Notes under the pieces: generated by a model
Told to the model about the DNA's origin: nothing
Database searches by the model: none
The model's input: the letters and a program-made list of their open reading frames with translations, nothing else
In this document: positions 7,038 to 15,626 of the stretch, piece after piece
How positions within the stretch are numbered: the stretch's first letter is position 1
Layout of the letters: every line of letters begins with the position of its first letter
Origin: Caulobacter sp. CCH9-E1
GTDB lineage: Bacteria; Pseudomonadota; Alphaproteobacteria; Caulobacterales; Caulobacteraceae
DNA length: 35,750 nt
Assembly (NCBI RefSeq): GCF_001556515.1
Contig: NZ_LSJA01000365.1
Coordinates: 1 to 35,750, forward strand
Direction: 5' to 3'
Position numbers and translations under genes: made by a program

Positions 7038-9389
7038 ATGAGCGGTCAAGGCCATACGCACCATCATCATGCTGACCCCAGTGACCGCCAGGCGGCTGTC
7101 GTGGCGGTCACCGACCCGGTCTGCGGCATGACGGTTGATCCGGCGACCACCCCGCACCACGCGGAGCATGCGGGGCAGACCTTCCACTTCTGCTCGGCCG
7201 GGTGCCGCACCAAGTTCGTCGCCGATCCGGCGAAATACCTGACCAAGGATGAGGCCCCGTCCGCTGCGGCGCCGGCAGGGACGATCTACACCTGTCCGAT
7301 GCACCCCCAGATCCGGAAGGAGGGACCGGGCAACTGCCCCATCTGCGGCATGGCGCTCGAGCCGGAGACCGCGACCGCCGAAGGCGGTCCGAACCCCGAG
7401 CTGATCGACATGACCCGCCGGTTCTGGGTGGGTCTCGTCCTCACCCTGCCCGTTCTCGCGCTCGAGATGGGCGCGCATGTCCTCGATCTGCACCGCTGGA
7501 TTTCGCCCACGACGTCGAACTGGGTGCAGCTCGCCCTGGCGACCCCCGTCGTGCTGTGGGCCGGCTGGCCCTTCTTTGAACGGGGCTGGGCGTCCCTGCG
7601 GACGCGCAACCTCAACATGTTCACCCTCATCGCCATGGGGATCGGGGTGGCCTGGGCCTACAGCGTCGTGGCCACGCTGGCGCCGCACATCTTCCCTTCG
7701 GCGTTCCGGCGCACCGATGGCAGCGTTGCAATCTACTTCGAAGCCGCGGCCGTGATCACGGTCCTCGTGCTGCTGGGTCAGGTGCTGGAACTGCGGGCCC
7801 GCGAGCAGACCTCGGGTGCGATCAAGGCGCTGCTGGACCTCGCGCCCAAGACCGCGCGACGGGTCCGGACGGATGGGACTGACGAAGAGGTCACGCTCGA
7901 CCAGATCCTGGTGAGCGACCAGCTGCGGGTGCGGCCGGGCGAGAAAGTCCCCGTCGACGGCGAGGTCGTGGACGGCCGCGTCTCGATCGACGAGTCGATG
8001 GTCACCGGGGAATCGATGCCCGTGACCAAGGAAGCAGGCGACAAGGTCGTCGGCGGCTCGATCAACAAGACCGGCTCCTTCGTGATGCGGGCCGAGAAGG
8101 TCGGGGCCGACACCCTGCTGTCGCAGATCGTCCACATGGTCGCCCAGGCCCAGCGCTCTCGGGCGCCGATCCAGCGCATGGCCGACCAAGTCTCGGGCTG
8201 GTTCGTCCCAGTGGTGATCGTGATCGCTGTCCTGGCATTCGCCGGCTGGGGGGTCTTTGGTCCCGAGCCGAGGTTTGCCTTCGGCCTCATCGCGGCGGTC
8301 TCGGTGCTGATCATCGCCTGCCCGTGCGCACTTGGACTGGCGACGCCGATCTCGATCATGGTGGGGGTCGGTCGCGGCGCCGGGGCCGGCGTGCTCATCA
8401 AAAACGCCGAAGCCCTGGAGCGGTTCGAAAAGATAGACACGTTGGTGATCGATAAGACCGGAACTCTCACCGAGGGGCGGCCAGCGGTCACCGCCATCGT
8501 GCCCGCCGCGGGTTGGGACGAAGCCGAAGTGCTTCGCCTGGCCGCCAGCCTCGAGCGTGGCAGTGAGCATCCCCTCGCGGACGCCATCCTCCGCGCCGCA
8601 AGCGATCGCAAGCTAAGCCTTTCAGAGCCGTCCGACTTTGACTCGCCCGTCGGCAAGGGCGTTCTGGGCTCGATCGACGGGCGGCGTCTGGTGCTCGGAT
8701 CCGGCAAGTTTCTGAAGGAACAGGGGGTCGACACCGGGGAACTCGATAGTCAGGCAGAGTCGCTCCGCACTGACGGCGCTACGGCAATCTTCATGGCGGT
8801 CGACGGACAGGCCGCAGCGGTGTTCGCCATCGCCGACCCCATCAAGGCCACCACGCCCGAAGCCGTTCGCCTCCTGAAGGCCGAAGGCGTGCGGCTCGTC
8901 ATGATGACCGGCGACAACCGCACCACGGCGCTCGCCGTGGCCCGCAAGCTCGGCATCGACGAAGTCGAGGCCGAGGTTCTACCGCAGGACAAGGCGGCCG
9001 TGGTCGAGAAGTTCCGCGCCGAGGGCCGCAAGGTGGCGATGGCGGGAGATGGCGTGAACGATGCGCCGGCGCTGGCGGCGGCCGAAGTTGGGATCGCCAT
9101 GGGCGCGGGGTCCGACGTGGCCATCGAGAGCGCGGGCGTGACCCTCCTGAAGGGCGATCTGCAGGGGATCGTCAAGGCGCGGCGGCTGTCCCGCGCCGTG
9201 ATGCGGAATATCCGCCAGAACCTCTTCTTCGCCTTCGTCTATAATGCGGCCGGCGTGCCGGTAGCGGCCGGCGTCCTCTACCCGGTGTTTGGCTGGCTGC
9301 TCTCGCCGGCGATCGCGGCGGCGGCCATGGCGCTGTCCAGCGTCAGCGTGGTGACCAACGCCTTGCGGCTACGAAGCGTGAAGCTCTAG
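7038..9389 (+). CDS. Copper-translocating P1B-type ATPase with YHS and heavy-metal-binding domains
   Basis: 783-aa inner-membrane ATPase that exports copper. The N-terminus has a His cluster (HTHHHH, 6-11), a YHS domain (DPVCGM at 26-31, FHFCSAGC at 49-56) and a small CxxC domain (YTCPMHP then CPICGM, 84-105), instead of classical HMA domains. Then come the membrane segments, the actuator TGES loop, the ion-binding CPC motif (C428-P-C430), the phosphorylated D472 in DKTGT, and the hinge GDGVND (670-675). All catalytic residues are present. The ATG at 7038 has AGGAGG 4 nt upstream. It is divergent from csoR and likely controlled by it. The YHS type is often linked to copper loading of cuproproteins as well as detoxification; which applies here cannot be told. 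Confidence 0.95.
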   Translation: MSGQGHTHHHHADPSDRQAAVVAVTDPVCGMTVDPATTPHHAEHAGQTFHFCSAGCRTKFVADPAKYLTKDEAPSAAAPAGTIYTCPMHPQIRKEGPGNCPICGMALEPETATAEGGPNPELIDMTRRFWVGLVLTLPVLALEMGAHVLDLHRWISPTTSNWVQLALATPVVLWAGWPFFERGWASLRTRNLNMFTLIAMGIGVAWAYSVVATLAPHIFPSAFRRTDGSVAIYFEAAAVITVLVLLGQVLELRAREQTSGAIKALLDLAPKTARRVRTDGTDEEVTLDQILVSDQLRVRPGEKVPVDGEVVDGRVSIDESMVTGESMPVTKEAGDKVVGGSINKTGSFVMRAEKVGADTLLSQIVHMVAQAQRSRAPIQRMADQVSGWFVPVVIVIAVLAFAGWGVFGPEPRFAFGLIAAVSVLIIACPCALGLATPISIMVGVGRGAGAGVLIKNAEALERFEKIDTLVIDKTGTLTEGRPAVTAIVPAAGWDEAEVLRLAASLERGSEHPLADAILRAASDRKLSLSEPSDFDSPVGKGVLGSIDGRRLVLGSGKFLKEQGVDTGELDSQAESLRTDGATAIFMAVDGQAAAVFAIADPIKATTPEAVRLLKAEGVRLVMMTGDNRTTALAVARKLGIDEVEAEVLPQDKAAVVEKFRAEGRKVAMAGDGVNDAPALAAAEVGIAMGAGSDVAIESAGVTLLKGDLQGIVKARRLSRAVMRNIRQNLFFAFVYNAAGVPVAAGVLYPVFGWLLSPAIAAAAMALSSVSVVTNALRLRSVKL

Positions 9390-9649
9390 CGCGGACGGGT
9401 CCCGTCCGCCGGCGGCGCCGGGTGCAAATCGGGTTCGTCCGGCGACATGATGTCGGTTTGCGACGGGTCCTTCCCGAAGGCGGACTGGTCGTGGGGTTCC
9501 CCCATTTCGTCCGCCGCGGCGGCAGGCGCGACCTCGCCAGACCGCGGGCCGCCGGGCTCTGCGGAGCAGCTCGTCAGGATGAGGAGCACGGCGGCGGCGA
9601 GCCCTTTCGTCGATGTGAGATGAGCCTGCGCGCTGGCCAGCCATCGCAT
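9386..9649 (-). CDS. Small putative lipoprotein
   Basis: 87-aa protein with a lipoprotein signal (hydrophobic LAAAVLLIL, lipobox LTSC, lipidation at C28) and a low-complexity Pro/Ala/Asp-rich mature part with no known domain. The ATG at 9649 has GAGGG about 7 nt upstream. It lies 13 bp downstream of the SRPBCC gene on the same strand, and its stop overlaps the end of the convergent copper-ATPase gene by 4 bp. Function is unknown. The overlap argues for a real but minor gene. Confidence 0.6.
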   Translation of the reverse strand: MRWLASAQAHLTSTKGLAAAVLLILTSCSAEPGGPRSGEVAPAAAADEMGEPHDQSAFGKDPSQTDIMSPDEPDLHPAPPADGTRPR

Positions 9650-9662
9650 ACGTGAGCCCTCG

Positions 9663-10232
9663 CTACGCCGACTGTCGTTCGGTCGACGCGAAATGCTGGA
9701 CGGCGTCGATCACCATCCGACGCACGCACCAGCGCGCGTAAAGCCCCGCAAGGGCTGGAAGCCACCTCGCCCACCCCCGGCTCGGCAGGGCGTAGTCGAT
9801 CCAGACGGACAGGCGCGAACCGGCCCCCTCTTCGGTGATGGCGAAGCCCATCTCGTATCCGCCGATGACCAGGAGCCTCGGCTCCCCCGTTGTGCGCCAG
9901 ACCTTACGGTGCGGCGGGTCGCGGACCGTGACCACCTCGTCGACAAAGAGCGACAAGCCAAACGCCGCGCCGCCCATGCGGATGTGCGAGCCCACCGCCT
10001 GGCCACGCCCCGCGTCGAACTCGTAGGTCATACGACCGCCGCCCATCATCACGGACGGTCGGCCCATGTGCTCGGCCAACCGGGTCTGGTCGTCCAGGCG
10101 GTCGAACACGGCCCGCGGCCGCGCGGGCGTCCGAGCGGTCGCCTCGCGGCGATGGCGGAACGCACCGACCTGGGGCCGTGCGCCGCCACCGGCGCCGGTC
10201 GGCGATGGTCCGACGGACTTGGCTCTCGGCAT
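9663..10232 (-). CDS. SRPBCC (START-like) family protein
   Basis: 189-aa cytosolic protein. A basic N-terminus of about 30 residues is followed by a helix-grip fold of the SRPBCC/polyketide cyclase type (PRAVFDRLDDQTRLAEHMG, later strands with VVTVRDPPHRKVWRT, and a long C-terminal helix with YARWCVRRMVIDAV). These proteins bind hydrophobic ligands; the ligand here is unknown. The ATG at 10232 has GGAGGT 4 nt upstream and is preferred to a TTG at 10244. It lies 66 bp downstream of the mgtC-like gene and upstream of the small lipoprotein, probably the tail of the operon that begins at 14520. Confidence 0.78.
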   Translation of the reverse strand: MPRAKSVGPSPTGAGGGARPQVGAFRHRREATARTPARPRAVFDRLDDQTRLAEHMGRPSVMMGGGRMTYEFDAGRGQAVGSHIRMGGAAFGLSLFVDEVVTVRDPPHRKVWRTTGEPRLLVIGGYEMGFAITEEGAGSRLSVWIDYALPSRGWARWLPALAGLYARWCVRRMVIDAVQHFASTERQSA

Positions 10233-10298
10233 GGCGACCTCCAATCGATCGTAGCGTGACGCCGCCCGGAGAGGCGCAGGCGTGACCGCGCCAGGGCG

Positions 10299-10751
10299 CT
10301 AGCGGCGCGGGGCTTTGTCCTTCGTTTCCTCCGCCGCCGCCGTCTTGGCGGCGAACGGCTCCGGCGCCATCAAGAGGATGAAGGTCAGTCCAGCGCCCAG
10401 CGCCATGAGCAGCCACTCCCCGAGGCCGGCGGCGAAGCCCGCGAGCGCGGATACCCAGACCGCTGCGGCGGTCGTCACGCCGTGGATCGAGCGACCGCAG
10501 GCGGGGTGCATGATCACGCCGGCGCCGACGAACCCGACCCCCATCAGCACCCCTTGGAGCACGGTGCTGATGACCCGCGCGTCGTCGCTGTGGAGTCGCA
10601 TGGCGATGACGCCGGCCATGGCGCCGGCTGTGGCGATCAGCGCGAACGTGCGCGCGCCGACGAAGCGGATCCGTCGGGACCGCTCGAGCCCGATCAGAAA
10701 GCCCACGGCCGCGGCGGCGACGACCCGAAGGACCACGTCGAGATCAGACAC
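10299..10751 (-). CDS. MgtC/SapB family membrane protein
   Basis: 150-aa inner-membrane protein with the MgtC signature GFLIGLERSRR and GARTFALIATAGA, four to five membrane segments and a charged tail. MgtC proteins are linked to growth at low magnesium and to control of ATP and phosphate homeostasis. The GTG start at 10751 overlaps the end of the PRPP synthetase gene by 8 bp, showing translational coupling. Pairing with nucleotide-phosphate enzymes suggests a link to cellular ATP or Mg balance; that is inference. The protein is shorter than Salmonella MgtC because it lacks the C-terminal ACT-like domain. Confidence 0.88.
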   Translation of the reverse strand: MSDLDVVLRVVAAAAVGFLIGLERSRRIRFVGARTFALIATAGAMAGVIAMRLHSDDARVISTVLQGVLMGVGFVGAGVIMHPACGRSIHGVTTAAAVWVSALAGFAAGLGEWLLMALGAGLTFILLMAPEPFAAKTAAAEETKDKAPRR

Positions 10752-11631
10752 CAGCGACTTCCTCGCGCAGGACGGTCGCGATGAGCGGGGCCACGGAGAT
10801 GGCGTTCGTGGCGTGCGGCACTGCGTCGGTGGAGACGACGCGCGCCGAAGCGCCGGCGACCTCGGTCAGGGCGTCGCCCCCGAAGATCGCGTGCACGATG
10901 GCGCAGATCGGGGGCGGGAACCCCCGCAAGCCGAGCTCGCGGGCCGCCGCCGTCAAGGTGCGGCCGGAAGACGCAATGTCGTCGATCAGCACCGGCTGAC
11001 GGCCGGCGAATGCGGTCAGGTCGGGAAAGGTGATCCTGACGTCGCGATCGCCGAACCGCTCTTTGCGCAACACGACCACCGGGGCGTCAGCGGCCGCGGC
11101 CACGTCCGAAGCCCATTGCTCACTCTCGCTGTCCGGTCCGATCACCAGCGCATTTGGGACTTCGGAACGGATCCAGGCGCCGAGCAGATCCGCGGCATGG
11201 AGGGTCACACAGGGGATGGTGTAGAGGTCGCTGAGGGTCTTGAAGCGATGTAGATGAGGATCGACGGTGATCAGCCGGTCGAACGCGCCCGAGAGCAGGC
11301 GCGCGAACGCGCGTGACGTCACCGCCTCCCCCGCCTTGAACGCCTTGTCCTGGCGCATATAGCCGAGGTACGGCGCGACCAGCGTCACCCGTTTGGCGCC
11401 CTGCTCACGCGCGGCCGCAGCGACGAACAGGAGCGTCAGGATGACGCTGTCGATGCGCACCAGGCTGCAGACGATGTCGACCTGGCGGCCGGCCGGGTCG
11501 TCCAAGATGCGAACGTAGTGCTCGCCATCGGGGAACTGGCGCGTCTCGAGCCGCCCGAGCTCGGCGCCGGCGGCCTCAGCGAGCTTGGCGGCGAAGGCTT
11601 CATGGCCCGGCAGAGCCAGCATGAGACGCAT
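10744..11631 (-). CDS. Ribose-phosphate pyrophosphokinase, short archaeal-like form
   Basis: 295-aa PRPP synthetase homologue: ribose 5-phosphate + ATP gives PRPP + AMP. Visible are RQFPDGEHYVRI (N-terminal region), the catalytic-flap area LVAPYLGYMRQDKAF, VDPHLHR in place of the bacterial DLH motif, and the PRPP-binding loop VLIDDIASSGRTL. The length and VDPHLHR resemble archaeal and plant class enzymes, not the usual 310-320-aa allosteric bacterial Prs. This is therefore probably not the housekeeping copy. It starts 1 bp after the stop of the phosphorylase gene and overlaps mgtC. Together with the phosphorylase it suggests a nucleotide salvage loop. Confidence 0.87.
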   Translation of the reverse strand: MRLMLALPGHEAFAAKLAEAAGAELGRLETRQFPDGEHYVRILDDPAGRQVDIVCSLVRIDSVILTLLFVAAAAREQGAKRVTLVAPYLGYMRQDKAFKAGEAVTSRAFARLLSGAFDRLITVDPHLHRFKTLSDLYTIPCVTLHAADLLGAWIRSEVPNALVIGPDSESEQWASDVAAAADAPVVVLRKERFGDRDVRITFPDLTAFAGRQPVLIDDIASSGRTLTAAARELGLRGFPPPICAIVHAIFGGDALTEVAGASARVVSTDAVPHATNAISVAPLIATVLREEVAGV

Positions 11632-11632
11632 G

Positions 11633-13156
11633 TCAGGCCTCCAGTTGCACGATGTCGGGGTTCGCGGCGGCGAATTCGAGCGCGTAGGCCAGCTCGCCTT
11701 CGGCCTCGGCGTGCACGGTCATGAGCATTTGTCCCTGGGCGACGTCGTCGCCCAGCCGCGCGTGCAGCATGACCCCTGCCGACTTGGCGTCCGGGGCGCC
11801 CGCGAGCTTGGCCAGCCTGGCTAGGGTCCGGTTGTTGATGCTTGTCAGCCGCCCTGCGCGGGATGCCAAAACCGGGTGCGTCAGGGCGGCCTTCGGCGGC
11901 TGCCGCAGCCCGCCTTGAGCCTCGCAAATGGCCTGAAACTTCGCCCACGCCCGTCCGTCCGCGAGCGTGGTCTCGGCAAGCGCAAAGCCTGTCCCGGCGG
12001 CGGTTCGGCCGGCCAGTTCGAGCGCGGCGCCGGCCAGCATGCAGGCGCGCCGCCGCAGGTCCTGCGGAGCCTGCGCGTCGTTCTTCAGCACGGCCAGAAC
12101 GTCGTGCGCTTCCAGCGCGGGACCGATCCCGCGCCCGACCGGCTGCACGCCGTCGGTCATGACACACCGCAGTTCCACGCCGAAGACGCGCCCGACCTCG
12201 GTCAGCTCCGCGGCAAGCTCAGCGGCCGCCTCGTCGGTCCTGACCTTGGCCGTCGCCCCGACCGGTATATCGATCACGATGTGGGTCGACCCGGCGGCGA
12301 TCTTCTTCGACAGCACCGAGGCGATCAGTTGGCCTCGCGTGTCGATGTCCAGCACCCGCTCCACCCGGATGAGGATGTCGTCGGCGGGGCTGAGGCGGAC
12401 CGAGCCGCCCCATACCAGGCAGGCGCCCTCCCGCTCCACCACGCGCCGCATGGCGGCGACGTCCAGGTCGACGGGGGCGAGCGTCTCCATGGTGTCAGCC
12501 GTTCCGGCGGGACTGGTGATCGCGCGCGACGATGTCTTCGGCATCAGCAGACCGTGCGACGCGACGATGGCCACGACGATCGGGGTGGTGCGATTGCCGG
12601 GAAGCCCGCCGACCGAGTGCTTGTCGATGACAATCGGCGATGGCCAGGTCAGCCGCTCGCCGACCTCGATCATCGCGCGCGTGAGGCCGACCGTCTCCTC
12701 GAGGTCCAGAGGGAGCGCCGAGCAGGCGGTGAGGAAAGCGGAAAGGTGAACGTCCGTGTAGCGTGCGGCGGCGACATCCCTGACGATCGACTGGAGCGCC
12801 GCCAGATCGAGCCGCTGCCCGTAGATCCGACGCCGGACCGCCGAGAGGGAGCCAAGAGGCGGCGGATGGCGGACGGTGAGCTCCGCCCCCTCGGCAATGC
12901 CCAGCCGCGCCCAGGCGGCTTCCGACAGGCCCGCTTCCCCATGGCCAAGAAGGCCGTCGGACACCTGGTACAGAAGCGCGAGCACCTCGCGCCCATTCGC
13001 CACTAGCAACACCTGCGAGCGCGGGCCGAGACCCTCGGAGCGGCAGACGTGGCAGTCCGAACGCATGAGAACGACGGCGTCGTCCTGGCTGAACAGTCCC
13101 AGCCGCCGAGCCTTCAGGGTCGGTGTGGGAGAACGGGGTTGCGCCTCCACAGTCAC
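11633..13156 (-). CDS. AMP phosphorylase/thymidine phosphorylase family protein
   Basis: 507-aa nucleoside or nucleotide phosphorylase. It has an N-terminal domain of about 90 residues (KARRLGLFSQDDAVVLM to IAEGAELTV) found in archaeal AMP phosphorylase and absent from DeoA. The helical domain and the phosphate-binding region follow, with DKHSVGGLPGNRTTPIV and KTSSRAITSPAGTADTME. The closest functional model is archaeal AMP phosphorylase (AMP + Pi gives adenine + ribose 1,5-bisphosphate), but bacterial members are usually annotated as putative thymidine phosphorylase and the substrate cannot be read here. The GTG at 13156 overlaps the stop of the MBL gene (GTGA), which fixes the start better than the longer frame to 13201. 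Confidence 0.88.
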   Translation of the reverse strand: MTVEAQPRSPTPTLKARRLGLFSQDDAVVLMRSDCHVCRSEGLGPRSQVLLVANGREVLALLYQVSDGLLGHGEAGLSEAAWARLGIAEGAELTVRHPPPLGSLSAVRRRIYGQRLDLAALQSIVRDVAAARYTDVHLSAFLTACSALPLDLEETVGLTRAMIEVGERLTWPSPIVIDKHSVGGLPGNRTTPIVVAIVASHGLLMPKTSSRAITSPAGTADTMETLAPVDLDVAAMRRVVEREGACLVWGGSVRLSPADDILIRVERVLDIDTRGQLIASVLSKKIAAGSTHIVIDIPVGATAKVRTDEAAAELAAELTEVGRVFGVELRCVMTDGVQPVGRGIGPALEAHDVLAVLKNDAQAPQDLRRRACMLAGAALELAGRTAAGTGFALAETTLADGRAWAKFQAICEAQGGLRQPPKAALTHPVLASRAGRLTSINNRTLARLAKLAGAPDAKSAGVMLHARLGDDVAQGQMLMTVHAEAEGELAYALEFAAANPDIVQLEA

Positions 13157-14520
13157 GACAGGCCGTAGGCTTCGTCCTGAGCGGAGATCGTGCAATCCCA
13201 CCCCAGGTCCGCCTCGATGCGCGCCTTCAGTCCGACTGGGCCGTCATCCTCCCCGTGGACGATGAACGTCCGGGCCGGCGGGCGCTCGAAGCCGGCCAGC
13301 CACCGCATGATCTCGTCCACGTCCGCGTGGGCCGAGAGCATCGGGAGGTTCGCCACCTCGGCTCGAATGGGGATCCACTGCCCGTGGATCTTCACTTCAC
13401 GGGCGCCCCCGAGCAGGGCCTGTCCGCGGGTTCCGGCCGCTTGATAGCCTGAGAAGAGCACGGTGTTGCGGGCGTCGGGGCCGTACGCCTTCAGATGGTG
13501 CAGCACGCGCCCGCCGGTCGCCATTCCGCTGGCCGATATGATCACCTTGGGCATGCTGTTGTGGCTTAGAGCCTTCGACTCGTCGACGTCGCGCGTATAG
13601 GTCGCGACCTCGCAAGATGCCCGGCAGACATCCTCGGCCAGCTTGTGATCGGCCCCATGGCGACACAGAAGGTCGGTCGCATCAGTCGCCATGGGACTGT
13701 CGAGATAGATGGGCGTCAAAGGCAGCGCCCCATCCTGCTTGAGTTTCGACAGCAGGTAGAGCAGCTCCTGGGCGCGCCCGACGGCGAACGCCGGAATCAC
13801 GACAGTGCCGCCCCGCGCGGTCGTGCGCTCGATCACCTGCAGCAGCGCTTGCGCTGGCGCCACCGGATCGTGGCGACGGTCTCCATAGGTGGACTCCACG
13901 ATCAGGTAGTCGGCGTGCGGCACGGGCTCGGGATCGGGCGTGATCGGATCGTCGTAGCGGCCGAGGTCCCCCGAGAAGACGACAGTCTTCCCGCCCCACC
14001 GAATCTCGACGGTTGCGGCGCCCAGGATGTGGCCCGCGTAGCGGAACGTGGCCGTGGCGCCATGTCCAAGGTCCACCGCTTTGCCGAAGGCGACGGGCCG
14101 GAGCTGGCCAATGGCGCGTTCGGCGTCATGCTTGCCGTACAGCGGGAGCGCGGGCTTGTGCTTGGAAAAGCCGTGCCGATTGGCGAACTCGGCGTCGCTT
14201 TCCTGGATCTTGGCGCTGTCCAGCAGCAGGAGTTCCGCCAGATCGGCCGTTGCCGCCGAGCAGTAGATTGGGCCTCGGAAGCCTTCTCGCACCAGCCGTG
14301 GCAGGTAGCCGGAGTGATCGAGGTGCGCATGGGTCAACACCACGGCGTCGATGGAGGCCGCCTCGCGGGACAGCGGCTCCCAGTTCTTGAGGCGCAGGGC
14401 CTTCAGACCCTGGAACAGCCCGCAGTCCACGAGCAGGCTTCGCCCCCCAAGCTCAAGCAGGTGCTTCGAGCCCGTCACCGTTCCTGCGCCGCCTAGCGAC
14501 GTCAGCGTCAATTTGGCCAT
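13153..14520 (-). CDS. MBL-fold beta-CASP hydrolase with RNA-specificity domain
   Basis: 455-aa metallo-beta-lactamase-fold protein of the CPSF/beta-CASP class, probably a ribonuclease. The zinc motif HAHLDH is at residues 64-69. Further metal ligands lie around YAGHILGAA and the FSGDLGRYDD aspartate. The beta-CASP part has PAFAVGRAQELLYLL and ASGMATGGRVLHHL. The C-terminal RMMBL segment has SAHAD and VHGEDD. The ATG at 14520 follows GGAGGG. It is the first gene of the leftward operon with phosphorylase, PRPP synthetase and MgtC, preceded by an FNR-like box. Homologues are often found beside the same phosphorylase and PRPP synthetase; the RNA target is unknown. Confidence 0.92.
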   Translation of the reverse strand: MAKLTLTSLGGAGTVTGSKHLLELGGRSLLVDCGLFQGLKALRLKNWEPLSREAASIDAVVLTHAHLDHSGYLPRLVREGFRGPIYCSAATADLAELLLLDSAKIQESDAEFANRHGFSKHKPALPLYGKHDAERAIGQLRPVAFGKAVDLGHGATATFRYAGHILGAATVEIRWGGKTVVFSGDLGRYDDPITPDPEPVPHADYLIVESTYGDRRHDPVAPAQALLQVIERTTARGGTVVIPAFAVGRAQELLYLLSKLKQDGALPLTPIYLDSPMATDATDLLCRHGADHKLAEDVCRASCEVATYTRDVDESKALSHNSMPKVIISASGMATGGRVLHHLKAYGPDARNTVLFSGYQAAGTRGQALLGGAREVKIHGQWIPIRAEVANLPMLSAHADVDEIMRWLAGFERPPARTFIVHGEDDGPVGLKARIEADLGWDCTISAQDEAYGLS

Positions 14521-14541
14521 GCGCCCTCCGATCCCTGCCAA

Positions 14542-14582
14542 ATACTACGCGCGCGGCCGGCCGCGCCCTTGCCGCAGATCAA
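14542..14582 (-). promoter_or_regulatory. Degenerate FNR/FixK box and -10 before the MBL-phosphorylase operon
   Basis: On the minus strand TTGATCTGCGGCAA (14569-14582) is one base off TTGA-N6-TCAA. It is followed after exactly 21 bp by TAGTAT (14542-14547). The same 21-bp gap to a TAGxxT hexamer is seen at 6598-6638, which strengthens both calls. It would place the MBL operon under oxygen-responsive control. Confidence 0.45.
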
Positions 14583-14602
14583 AGCTGCGCCGCTTCCGCC
14601 CG

Positions 14603-15613
14603 TCACGTCACGAAGACGGGCGCAAAGCCGCCGCCCGGCGTGCGGAAGTTCGTTGTCTGACCCCGATAGACTCGCGCCGCCGCGAGGAGCGGCAAGCCGA
14701 CGTAGGTGTAGAGACGTACGTCAAGCTTGAGCGCCAGGACCTCGCCGTCGATTCTAATGCGCCGCTCGGTCGGTGCGGCCAGTTCCTGGGCGATATAGCC
14801 CCCGCGCTGCACCTCCTCCCAGACCCCGCGGGTCATCTTATCGCCGCGATAGACCGCCTTGCCGCCGTGGCCGCCCGCCGGCTTGAAGAAGTACCGTTTG
14901 CGCGCCGACCACAGGGCCTCCGCGGACTCCGGGGTCACCAGGATCGTTCGAGGCACCGCCGAGAGACTGCGCCGCTGGGCGGGCGACAGTCCCCAACCGG
15001 CCGGCGCGGCGGGGTCGGACAGCACCGTCAGGTTCCGCTTGTCCGCGAGGAGGGCGTGGTTGCGCGGATTAGGCGTGAGAACGACAGCGCCCGCCAGATA
15101 GGCGTCACGCAGCGCCCCGTGGCTCTCGCCATCCAGCGCGAAGTCGACCAGCCGGTTGTAAACCAGATCGATCACTTCCTCGCCGTGCCGAAGCTGGCCC
15201 TGGGCGAAAGACAACTCTGCAGGATCGACGATCCTGGCCTTCATGCCGCGCCGCTTGAACGCGCGCTGGGCGAGCAGGAACTCAGGGAAGAGGTACTGCT
15301 CGGTCGGGCGATCGTCGATGATGGCGAGGGTGCGCGGCTGACTGGCGCGACCCTGAGACCGCCACTCTTGCTCGAACATCCGCCACACGGCCGCTTCGAA
15401 ATTCGCGGCCGGCGTCGCTTCGATTGCGTCTCGCGCCTCGCGGCAGCACGCACCCTGGGCGCGGGCGAGGAAGGCGTTCAGAAAGGCGCCGCCGGCGTTG
15501 GTGTTGACTTCGATCAGCTTCGGCCCGCTCGCGCCGAGATGGAAGTCGTACCCCGTGAAGACGCCGCGGGGCCCGAAGTCATGCCGCGCGATTTCGGGCG
15601 CCCAGGCCATCAC
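14603..15613 (-). CDS. ATP-grasp-like protein of unknown function, 5'-truncated
   Basis: 336 residues from a GTG at 15613. The reading frame stays open and protein-like for 14 further codons (to 15655, including DPTYQAAVMAW) before a TAA, with no start codon in between, so the native N-terminus is missing. Recognisable pieces are GVFTGYDFHL, IEVNTNAGGAFLNA, DLVYNRLVDFAL, TPNPRNHALLADKRN, the ATP-grasp-like FFKPAGGHGGKAVYRGDK, and a C-terminal TNFRTPGGGFAPVF. The family is uncharacterised; an ATP-dependent ligase is a guess from the fold-like motifs. It is head to head with an acetate kinase that is also missing its N-terminus, so a deletion at the junction is likely. Probably not expressed normally. 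Confidence 0.7.
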   Translation of the reverse strand: MMAWAPEIARHDFGPRGVFTGYDFHLGASGPKLIEVNTNAGGAFLNAFLARAQGACCREARDAIEATPAANFEAAVWRMFEQEWRSQGRASQPRTLAIIDDRPTEQYLFPEFLLAQRAFKRRGMKARIVDPAELSFAQGQLRHGEEVIDLVYNRLVDFALDGESHGALRDAYLAGAVVLTPNPRNHALLADKRNLTVLSDPAAPAGWGLSPAQRRSLSAVPRTILVTPESAEALWSARKRYFFKPAGGHGGKAVYRGDKMTRGVWEEVQRGGYIAQELAAPTERRIRIDGEVLALKLDVRLYTYVGLPLLAAARVYRGQTTNFRTPGGGFAPVFVT

Positions 15614-15626
15614 CGCCGCCTGATAG

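Noticed and set aside
6945..8570. 541-codon minus-strand frame opposite the copper ATPase
   Set aside because: Asp/Arg/His-rich antisense shadow caused by high GC; the plus frame has every P-type ATPase motif.
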